Source: Bacillota bacterium (GTDB lineage: Bacteria; Bacillota; Bacilli; Paenibacillales; NBRC-103111). Taken from it: a DNA stretch of 15,374 bases. Positions 1 to 5,842 of the stretch are shown one piece after another. The first letter of the stretch is position 1, and each line of letters begins with the position of its first letter. The DNA lies in contig JAEWAA010000032.1 in NCBI GenBank assembly GCA_023391955.1, forward strand, positions 1-15,374, read 5' to 3'. The notes below the pieces were generated by a model. That model saw only the letters and a list, made by a program, of their open reading frames with translations, was not told where the DNA came from and ran no database searches. The position numbers were made by a program, and so were the translations under genes.

Positions 1-1
1 C

Positions 2-1756
2 AATACCCCCAAGAAGGTGATTGTCCGCGGCACCATGACTGTCGGCGAATTCGCCAAGCTGCTGCATAAGGACGTCTCCGAGCTGATTAAGAAGCTCCTG
101 TTCCTGGGTGTGATGGCTACCATCAACCAGGAGTTGGATTTAGATACCATTCAGCTGCTTGCCAACGATTACGGTGTGGAAGTGGAGCTGAAGATTCCCG
201 TTGACGAAACCAACATTGAAGCAACGGAAGAAAATGACGATCCGGCTGATCTGCAGGAGCGTCCTCCGGTTGTCACCATCATGGGCCACGTTGACCACGG
301 TAAAACCACCCTGCTGGATGCCATCCGCCATACTAATGTGACGGAAGGCGAAGCAGGCGGCATTACCCAGCATATCGGCGCGTACCAAGTGGAAATTAAC
401 GGCCGGAAGATCACCTTCCTGGATACACCGGGCCACGAAGCCTTTACCTCCATGCGTGCCCGCGGCGCACAAGTAACGGATATTACCATTCTTGTGGTTG
501 CAGCCGATGATGGCGTTATGCCTCAAACCAAGGAAGCCATTGCCCATGCCAAGGCGGCCAAGGTTCCGATTATCGTGGCTGTTAACAAGATTGACAAACC
601 CGATGCCAATCCGGACCGGATCAAGCAAGAGCTGATGGAATTCGAACTGGTGTCTGAGGAGTGGGGCGGGGAAACCATTTTCGCCAACATTTCCGCCAAG
701 CAGCGCATTGGTCTGGAAAACCTGCTGGAAATGATTCTTTTGGTTGCGGATGTCCAAGAGCTGAAGGCTAACCCCAACAAACGCGCCAGAGGCACCGTTA
801 TTGAAGCCGAGCTGGATAAGGGCAAGGGCCCTGTTGCACGGGTGCTTGTGCAAAACGGTACCCTCAAGGTGGGCGATTCCTTTATCGCCGGCAACACCTT
901 CGGCCGTGTCCGGGCTATGGTCAACGACAAGGGCAAGCGCCTGAAGGAAGCCGGTCCTTCCACTCCGGTGGAAATTACCGGTCTGACCGAAGTGCCGCAA
1001 GCCGGCGACATGTTCCTGGCCTTCGAAGACGAGCGCAAGGCACGGGAAATTGCCGATAAGCGGACCATCAACCAGCGTCAAGCTGATATGGGCGCTAACA
1101 CCCGTGTTACCCTGGACGATCTGTTCAAGCAGATCAAGGAAGGGGAAATCAAGGATCTTAACGTCATCATCAAGGGTGACGTACAAGGCTCCGTGGAGGC
1201 TCTCCGCGGCTCTCTCGAAAAAATCGAAGTGGAAGGCGCGCGGGTTAAGATTCTGCATGCCGGCGTAGGTGCCGTCACCGAGTCCGACATTATTCTGGCC
1301 TCCGCATCCAATGCGATTATCATCGGCTTCAACGTTCGTCCGGAGCCGGCTGCCTTGGCTACTGCCGAGCAGGAGAAAGTGGATATCCGCCAGCACCGCG
1401 TCATTTACAAGGTCATCGAAGAAATCGAATCCGCGATGAAGGGCCTTCTGGACCCTGTATTCAAGGAAAGTGTCATTGGCCAGGCTGAAGTCCGCAATAC
1501 CTTCAAGATTTCCAAGGTGGGCACGATTGCCGGTTGTATGGTTATCAGCGGCAAGATTACCCGTTCCGCTGAGGCACGCTTGATCCGTCAAGGCATTGTG
1601 GTCTATGAAGGCAAACTGGATTCCCTCAAACGCTACAAGGATGACGCCAAGGAAGTGGCACAAGGTTACGAATGCGGCATTACCCTTGACCGGTTTAACG
1701 ACCTGAAGGAAGGGGATATTATAGAAGCATTTATCATGGAGAGCGTAGAGAGGTGA
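2..1756 (+). CDS. infB: Translation initiation factor IF-2 (5' partial)
   Basis: IF-2 is the GTPase that delivers initiator fMet-tRNA to the 30S subunit and promotes 50S joining in the cytoplasm. The reading frame is open from base 2, so the gene enters from the left edge and its variable N-terminal region is missing; the in-frame GTG at 17 is internal. Counting residues from that GTG, the visible part begins with the IF2-N segment (MTVGEFAKLL, near residue 7), then the G domain with P-loop GHVDHGKTT (90-98), DTPGH (136-140), NKID (190-193) and SAK (226-228), then the beta-barrel and C-terminal domains that bind fMet-tRNA. The G-motifs are all intact. The stop lies only 7 bases before rbfA. 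In B. subtilis a small gene, ylxP, lies between infB and rbfA; there is no room for it here. Identity is very secure. Confidence 0.98.
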   Translation, partial: NTPKKVIVRGTMTVGEFAKLLHKDVSELIKKLLFLGVMATINQELDLDTIQLLANDYGVEVELKIPVDETNIEATEENDDPADLQERPPVVTIMGHVDHGKTTLLDAIRHTNVTEGEAGGITQHIGAYQVEINGRKITFLDTPGHEAFTSMRARGAQVTDITILVVAADDGVMPQTKEAIAHAKAAKVPIIVAVNKIDKPDANPDRIKQELMEFELVSEEWGGETIFANISAKQRIGLENLLEMILLVADVQELKANPNKRARGTVIEAELDKGKGPVARVLVQNGTLKVGDSFIAGNTFGRVRAMVNDKGKRLKEAGPSTPVEITGLTEVPQAGDMFLAFEDERKAREIADKRTINQRQADMGANTRVTLDDLFKQIKEGEIKDLNVIIKGDVQGSVEALRGSLEKIEVEGARVKILHAGVGAVTESDIILASASNAIIIGFNVRPEPAALATAEQEKVDIRQHRVIYKVIEEIESAMKGLLDPVFKESVIGQAEVRNTFKISKVGTIAGCMVISGKITRSAEARLIRQGIVVYEGKLDSLKRYKDDAKEVAQGYECGITLDRFNDLKEGDIIEAFIMESVER

Positions 1757-1763
1757 AATAGGC

Positions 1764-2117
1764 ATGGCCAAAATACGCACCGGCCGGGTAGGGGAGCAAA
1801 TCAAGAAGGAACTTAGCCTCATTCTGCAAACCGAATTTAAGGATCCGCGGATGGGCTTTACCACCATTACAGGTGTAGAAGTGACCAATGATTTTTCCCA
1901 GGCGAAGGTATACTTGAGCGTTCTTGGTTCCGACCAGGAACGCCAGGATACGCTGAAGGCGCTGGAGCGCGGCAAAGGCTTTATCCGCTCGGAGCTGTCC
2001 AAGCGGGTAAGACTCCGCATTGTTCCCGAGTTGATTTTCCTTATCGACAGCTCGGTGGCTTACGGCAGCCGGATTGAGGAGCTCATTCACCGGATCAATG
2101 AGGATAATGAATCATGA
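1764..2117 (+). CDS. rbfA: Ribosome-binding factor A
   Basis: This 117-residue protein has the size and sequence of RbfA, a single KH-like domain protein that binds the 30S subunit near helix 1 of 16S rRNA and helps late maturation and cold adaptation. Family hallmarks are visible: an N-terminal basic helix (RVGEQIKKEL), then DPRMGFTTITGVEVTNDF at about residues 28-45, and the AKVYLSVLG strand. The ATG start is preceded by an AGAGGTGA ribosome binding site that overlaps the infB stop region, so the two genes are almost certainly cotranscribed. Its stop codon overlaps the start of the next gene as ATGA, which suggests translational coupling. No oddities in length or sequence. Confidence 0.96.
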   Translation: MAKIRTGRVGEQIKKELSLILQTEFKDPRMGFTTITGVEVTNDFSQAKVYLSVLGSDQERQDTLKALERGKGFIRSELSKRVRLRIVPELIFLIDSSVAYGSRIEELIHRINEDNES

Positions 2118-3130
2118 GCGCCCCGAATCTGTCTTCGCCGGCTGAAGCCTACCGGAATCAGCTGGAGGAAGCCAAAGCTTTTATTCTGGCGCATGACCAT
2201 TACCTGGTGGTGTCCCACGTGAATCCTGACGGGGATGCCATCGGCTCTACCCTGGCCGTAGGCCAGATGCTTCAGCTGTTGGGGAAATCCTTCATGACAA
2301 TCAATGAAGGGGAGATTCCCTCTAAGTTTGGCATGCTGCCCCGATCCGCCGAGATTCTGAACTATTCCCGGCTGGGGAGCGCTGAGCCGCCCCCCCCATT
2401 CGACTGTGTCATCGCTGTGGATTGTGCGGATTACCAGCGGATCGGGCTTGTTAAGGAATGGTTTACCTCGGAAACACCGATTCTTAATATCGATCATCAC
2501 CCTACCAACGACGGCTTTGGCCGGGTCAACCTGATCCGTGCCGATGCCGCCGCTACGGCGGAGGTGCTGTACGATCTGGCTACACTTCTGGACATCAGCT
2601 GGACGAAGCCGCTTGCGGATTGCATTTATACCGGGCTTTTGACCGATACGGGAGGTTTCCGGTATTCCAATACCACCCCCCGCGTGTTGAAGATTGCCTC
2701 CGAAATGCTAGAGTACGGTGTAGACGGCAATGATCTGGCGGACCAGTTTTTGGAAAAGTTAACGTTATCCCATGTGATGGTGCTGCAAAAGGCGCTTGCC
2801 GCCTTAAACTTTAACGGGGACAAGCGGATTGCCTGGGTGAGTGTGTCGCTGCAGGATGTGGCGGATGCCCAAGCCCAGAATGCCGATCTCGAAGGACTTG
2901 TGAATTATCCCCGCAATATTGAAGGCGTCGAGGTAGGACTTTTGTTTAAACAGATTGACGGTGAAAAGTGGAAGGTCAGCTTCCGCTCCGCCGGATTGGT
3001 TGATGTGGCTGATGTGGCCAAGCATTTTGGCGGCGGGGGTCATATCCGGGCGGCAGGCTGTGCCGTAAAGGGAACACATGAGCAGGTCGTGGAGCAGATT
3101 CTCCAGGAAATTCAAAGGAGGCTGCCATGA
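2114..3130 (+). CDS. nrnA: DHH-family nanoRNase / pAp phosphatase
   Basis: The 338-residue product matches bifunctional oligoribonuclease/pAp phosphatase NrnA. This enzyme degrades 2-5 nt RNA fragments to mononucleotides and dephosphorylates pAp, and substitutes for Orn in Firmicutes. Visible DHH-superfamily motifs are SHVNPDGDAIGS (34-45), the VDCAD aspartates (102-106), the name-giving DHH (127-129), GLLTDTGGFRYSNT in the middle, and the DHHA1 substrate-binding motif GGGGH (306-310). All metal ligands appear present. It sits between rbfA and truB with four-base ATGA overlaps on both sides, so it is part of the operon; RNA-turnover genes nrnA and pnp thus flank ribosome genes. A run of eight C residues at 2390-2397 encodes part of a four-proline stretch. 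B. subtilis nrnA (ytqI) lies elsewhere, so this placement is lineage-specific. Confidence 0.95.
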   Translation: MSAPNLSSPAEAYRNQLEEAKAFILAHDHYLVVSHVNPDGDAIGSTLAVGQMLQLLGKSFMTINEGEIPSKFGMLPRSAEILNYSRLGSAEPPPPFDCVIAVDCADYQRIGLVKEWFTSETPILNIDHHPTNDGFGRVNLIRADAAATAEVLYDLATLLDISWTKPLADCIYTGLLTDTGGFRYSNTTPRVLKIASEMLEYGVDGNDLADQFLEKLTLSHVMVLQKALAALNFNGDKRIAWVSVSLQDVADAQAQNADLEGLVNYPRNIEGVEVGLLFKQIDGEKWKVSFRSAGLVDVADVAKHFGGGGHIRAAGCAVKGTHEQVVEQILQEIQRRLP

Positions 3131-4074
3131 GCTTGGAAGGTGTTCTGCCCATCTGGAAACCCGTTCAATTTACATCCCATGATGTGGTGGCGAAAGCCCG
3201 TGGCATTCTCAAGATGAAGCGGATTGGACACACGGGCACCTTGGATCCCATGGTAACCGGTGTCCTTCCCTTATGCTTGGGCAGAGCGACCCGTCTGGTG
3301 GAATATATACAGGAAATGCCCAAGGAATATGAGGCCAAACTGGTAATCGGGCTGGCCACGGATACGGAGGATCTCACCGGCAGCGTCATTGAACGCGCGG
3401 ATCAGGTGACGGTTTCCGAACAGCAAATTCTAAAGGTTATGGAACAGTTTACCGGCGTGATTGAACAGATTCCCCCGATGTATTCGGCAGTGAAGGTGGA
3501 TGGGAAAAGATTGTATGAGCTTGCCCGCGGCGGCGAGGTAGTGGAGCGCCAGCCCAGGCAGGTTACCATCCACAGCATACATATCCTATCGGTCAAGCTG
3601 GATGTAATGGAGCCGGAGATTGTGTTCCGGGTCCGCTGCTCCAAAGGCACGTATATCCGCACCCTGTGCTCCGATATCGGACGGGCTCTGGGTTATCCGG
3701 CGGTTATGGCGGAGCTGGTCAGAACCGGAACAGGCGGTTTGACCCGGGCGCAGTGCGTCACTCTTGAGGAGCTGGCCGAGGCCAAGCTGCAAGGGGACGG
3801 GGCATTGGCACAATGGCTGATTCCTGCTGACCAGGCGATTTCCTTTTTTCCTGCCATCGAGGTTGGAAGAGAGGCGGCGGTACATGCCCGCCAGGGCAAA
3901 AAAATCCGTTTGGCAGCGGACGAAGCCGCCAAACAGCCGGACATGGAGCTGCCTCTGCAGATGCGCAGGCTGAAGCGGGTGTACGGACCCGGAGCGGACT
4001 TCCTCGGCCTGTTCAGGCTGGAGGAGGACGGCCGGACGCTGGCGGCAGAGAAAGTTTTTTTGCCGGAGGCTTGA
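3127..4074 (+). CDS. truB: tRNA pseudouridine(55) synthase TruB
   Basis: TruB isomerises uridine 55 in the T-loop of nearly all elongator tRNAs. The 315-residue product shows the family motifs in order: GILPI-like N-terminus (GVLPIWKP), the catalytic motif GHTGTLDP with nucleophile Asp40, then YSAVKVDGKRLYELARGGE around residue 118, and RCSKGTYIRTLCSDIGRALG around 180. The last 75 or so residues are the PUA-like C-terminal domain. The ATG is preceded by AAAGGAGG and overlaps the nrnA stop by ATGA, so it is translationally coupled. Thirty bases separate its stop from ribF. Nothing unusual in the active site. Secure identification. Confidence 0.97.
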   Translation: MSLEGVLPIWKPVQFTSHDVVAKARGILKMKRIGHTGTLDPMVTGVLPLCLGRATRLVEYIQEMPKEYEAKLVIGLATDTEDLTGSVIERADQVTVSEQQILKVMEQFTGVIEQIPPMYSAVKVDGKRLYELARGGEVVERQPRQVTIHSIHILSVKLDVMEPEIVFRVRCSKGTYIRTLCSDIGRALGYPAVMAELVRTGTGGLTRAQCVTLEELAEAKLQGDGALAQWLIPADQAISFFPAIEVGREAAVHARQGKKIRLAADEAAKQPDMELPLQMRRLKRVYGPGADFLGLFRLEEDGRTLAAEKVFLPEA

Positions 4075-4104
4075 TGAACCGGTTCTATAGGCAGGTGGAG
4101 AGAG

Positions 4105-5046
4105 TTGGAGATATTTCGTATACAGGCAGCCCCTGATGAGATTGCCCGCATCATTGCATCCGGCCCGCCCCAGGTGATGGCCATCGGGGATTTTGACGGG
4201 GTCCATGCCGGGCATTGCAAGGTATTGCTTACTGCTGTGGACAAAGCCAAGAGCCATGACTTGACTCCGGCGGTGATGACCTTTCACCCCCATCCCCGGG
4301 AAGTGCTGGGACATCCCCAATACCGGGATTCTTTGACGCCTATTGAAGATAAATTGCGTCTGTTCGAAGCCCTGGGATTAAAGCGGGTTTACCTGGTCGG
4401 GTTTAATGAGAGCTTCGCACAGCTGCCCCCTGAACAGTTCGTCGAGGATATTCTGGTATCCGGCAAACTGGCTTCCGTTGTGGTCGGGTTTGACTTTACC
4501 TTCGGCCACAAGGGTGCAGGCAGCCCGCAGCGGCTGAAGGAGCTTGCCAAGGGACGGTTTGGGGTAGAAGTGGTCAGCCCGTACCATCTCAACGGGGAGA
4601 AGGTCAGCAGCACCCTGATCCGGGAATGTCTGGCCAACGGCCAGGTGGAGAAGGCGGCGCGGCTTCTGGAGCGCCCGTACTCCATTACCGGCAAGGTGGT
4701 CACAGGCGAAGGAAGAGGCAGCACCATCGGCATTCCTACCGCCAACGTGGAAACCACCGAAGGGTACGTGATTCCCGGAAGAGGGGTCTATGCGGTACGG
4801 TTCCTGCATGACGGGCAGTGGCACCGCGGGGTGATGAATATCGGCTGGAAACCTACCTTTGCCAAGAAGGAAGGAGCTATATCCCTGGAAACGCATTTAT
4901 TCGACTTCGATAAAAAGATCTATGGGGATGAAGTGTCCATCCGCTTCATCGGTTTTATCCGGCATGAGCGGAAGTTCGGCTCGGCGGAGGAACTGGTGGC
5001 GCAGATCGGCAAGGATATCATTTCGGCAAAAGAAATGCTAAGCTGA
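4105..5046 (+). CDS. ribF: Bifunctional riboflavin kinase / FAD synthetase
   Basis: RibF (RibC in B. subtilis) phosphorylates riboflavin to FMN and adenylates FMN to FAD. In this 313-residue product the N-terminal FAD synthetase domain has the nucleotidyltransferase motif FDGVHAGH (30-37), GFDFTFGHKGAG (128-139) and the VSSTLIR motif (167-173). The C-terminal flavokinase domain begins near 185 and has GRGSTIGIPTAN (203-214), RGVYAV and MNIGWKPTF followed by SLETH. The start is a TTG; it is chosen because AGGTGGAGAG at 4093-4102 is well placed and no better ATG precedes the conserved FDGVH motif. Placement between truB and rpsO is the standard Bacillales order. No FMN riboswitch is seen in front, as expected since the gene lies inside the translation operon. 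Confidence 0.96.
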   Translation: MEIFRIQAAPDEIARIIASGPPQVMAIGDFDGVHAGHCKVLLTAVDKAKSHDLTPAVMTFHPHPREVLGHPQYRDSLTPIEDKLRLFEALGLKRVYLVGFNESFAQLPPEQFVEDILVSGKLASVVVGFDFTFGHKGAGSPQRLKELAKGRFGVEVVSPYHLNGEKVSSTLIRECLANGQVEKAARLLERPYSITGKVVTGEGRGSTIGIPTANVETTEGYVIPGRGVYAVRFLHDGQWHRGVMNIGWKPTFAKKEGAISLETHLFDFDKKIYGDEVSIRFIGFIRHERKFGSAEELVAQIGKDIISAKEMLS

Positions 5047-5048
5047 CA

Positions 5049-5077
5049 TTTACTTGACGCCGGGCTTGTGCTATACT
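5049..5077 (+). promoter_or_regulatory. Sigma-A-type promoter for rpsO
   Basis: TTTACT (5049-5054) is separated by 17 bases from TATACT (5072-5077), and TG one base before the -10 box makes it an extended -10 promoter. It lies just after the ribF stop and would start transcription near 5084, giving rpsO an own promoter and a leader of about 115 bases. A TTGACG at 5054-5059 has a better -35 sequence but only 12 bases of spacing, so it is not used in this call. Confidence 0.6.
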
Positions 5078-5083
5078 GGTTCT

Positions 5084-5198
5084 TGTCGCCTGAAAACAAA
5101 TATTTCCGGCGCCATTCATGAACCTTAGCTTGGTCTCCCGCTGCTCCGGCGGTTTCTGGGCTAATGGGGATGTATCTACTATTAAGGAGGTGAATAGG
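5084..5198 (+). promoter_or_regulatory. Structured rpsO leader, possible S15 autoregulatory site
   Basis: The leader between the predicted transcription start and the rpsO ATG is long for a 270-base gene and can fold. TTAGC (5125-5129) pairs with GCTAA (5160-5164), extendable by CC/GG across one bulged base; inside it CCGC (5138-5141) pairs with GCGG (5149-5152). A weaker CGCC/GGCG pairing lies near 5087-5112. S15 is known to repress its own synthesis through leader structures in E. coli and Geobacillus by mimicry of its 16S rRNA site, so an equivalent role is inferred here, not shown. The AAGGAGGTGA ribosome binding site at 5184-5193 lies just downstream of the fold. Confidence 0.4.
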
Positions 5199-5468
5199 AT
5201 GGCATTGACTCAAGAACGCAAGAATCAACTGATTCTGGACCACAAGACTCACGAATCCGATACCGGATCTCCCGAGGTTCAGATTGCTATCCTTACGGAA
5301 AACATTACAAACCTGACTAACCACTTGCGCGTGCACAAGAAGGATCACCATTCCCGCCGCGGTCTTCTGAAGATGGTCGGTCACCGTCGTAGCCTGTTGG
5401 CATACTTGAAAAACAAGGATGTTAGACGCTACAGCGCTCTTATCGAGAAACTGGGTCTTCGTAGATAA
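5199..5468 (+). CDS. rpsO: 30S ribosomal protein S15
   Basis: The product is 89 residues, exactly the usual size of S15, a primary 16S rRNA-binding protein of the 30S platform that contacts the three-way junction of helices 20-22. Conserved sequence is visible throughout: the H-E-S-DTGSPEVQIA segment (about 19-32), the basic helix HKKDHHSRRGLL and the GHRRSLLAYLK segment. The ATG at 5199 is chosen over the in-frame ATG at 5118 because AAGGAGGTGA precedes it and the encoded protein then has the universal N-terminus MALT. It has its own promoter and leader upstream, and a folded segment plus a terminator downstream, so it can be expressed as a monocistronic unit. Confidence 0.98.
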   Translation: MALTQERKNQLILDHKTHESDTGSPEVQIAILTENITNLTNHLRVHKKDHHSRRGLLKMVGHRRSLLAYLKNKDVRRYSALIEKLGLRR

Positions 5469-5469
5469 G

Positions 5470-5560
5470 GTTAGAGGCTATGACGCTTGTCATACGCTGT
5501 TAGCTTAAACTGCGGGTGCCGCAGCGTCCGTCTCTAACGGGCCCCAAGGCTGCGGTGCAG
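5470..5560 (+). ncRNA. Candidate multi-helix structured RNA downstream of rpsO
   Basis: Immediately after the rpsO stop, GTTAGAG (5470-5476) pairs with CTCTAAC (5532-5538), extendable to nine pairs with one G-U. Enclosed are a perfect hairpin TATGAC-GCTT-GTCATA (5479-5494), a weak GCT/AGC pair (5496-5504), and a perfect CTGCGG-GTG-CCGCAG hairpin (5510-5524). A further small hairpin CTGC/GCAG follows at 5550-5560. Together these make a closed junction followed 8 bases later by an intrinsic terminator. I do not recognise it as a named riboswitch or leader class. It may be an rpsO 3' stability element, an attenuator in front of pnp, or an RNA released from the transcript. The helices are seen; function is unknown. 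Confidence 0.4.
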
Positions 5561-5568
5561 ATCATGGG

Positions 5569-5627
5569 AAAGCAACCAATGATTGCCGTGCTGTTACCGA
5601 CGCATGGATCAGAATTGGTTGCTTTTT
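5569..5627 (+). terminator. Long intrinsic terminator between rpsO and pnp
   Basis: AAAGCAACCAAT (5569-5580) pairs perfectly with ATTGGTTGCTTT (5614-5625), and a run of five T (5623-5627) ends the hairpin. The apical part is not a plain loop: GAT/ATC (5581-5583 with 5608-5610) and CCGTGC/GCATGG (5586-5591 with 5602-5607, one G-U) extend it. It should separate rpsO from pnp unless regulated by the fold just upstream. Confidence 0.75.
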
Positions 5628-5842
5628 CTGTATTTTCGTCAGATTAGGCATGAAAAAGAAGGAAATACTAGACAACATGTTGAAATTAACAGTCATTGCC
5701 GTCCGTATCTCGTCCTATTGATCTTCAGTGTAAAAGGGACAGGCAGGGCGTTACATAACGTGGAAACAGACAGCTTAGAATGCCTAAAGGCAAGCGAATA
5801 TTGCCAGATTCCGCTGGCGCAAAATTGATCAGGAGGCAAGGT
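5628..5842 (+). other. pnp leader region with small hairpins, no clear promoter
   Basis: The 215 bases between the terminator and the pnp start hold no credible gene. Small perfect inverted repeats are present: CGTT/AACG at about 5749-5760, GCCT/AGGC at 5782-5791 and GCCAG/CTGGC at 5803-5818, the last only 12 bases before the AGGAGG ribosome binding site. A TAGAAT hexamer at 5776-5781 resembles a -10 box but lacks a good -35 partner. E. coli pnp is autoregulated through a leader stem cut by RNase III; whether anything similar happens here is not shown by the sequence. Confidence 0.35.

Noticed and set aside
140..2020. 626-codon frame antisense to infB and rbfA
   Set aside because: It is the shadow of a high-GC conserved gene on the other strand; no ribosome binding site and no family-like sequence.
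5118..5198. Upstream extension of rpsO by 27 codons
   Set aside because: S15 is about 89 residues and starts MALT; the consensus ribosome binding site lies inside the extension.
5470..5538. Cloverleaf-like fold with a 7-bp closing stem, possibly a tRNA
   Set aside because: No T-loop GTTCGA-type sequence, no D-loop GG, no anticodon arm of 5 bp and 7-base loop, no CCA.
5510..5545. Sequence resembling a T-box antiterminator (GGGTGCCGC...GCGTCCGTC)
   Set aside because: No specifier stem or AG-bulge region upstream, the downstream gene is pnp and not an aminoacyl-tRNA synthetase or amino-acid gene, and the conserved GGTGG core is broken.
5583..5828. 81-codon plus-strand frame between rpsO and pnp
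   Set aside because: It starts inside the terminator hairpin, lacks a ribosome binding site, and has no recognisable sequence.
5780..5842. Upstream extension of pnp by 21 codons
   Set aside because: AGGAGG at 5831-5836 fixes the start at 5843 and the extension has no match to PNPase N-termini.
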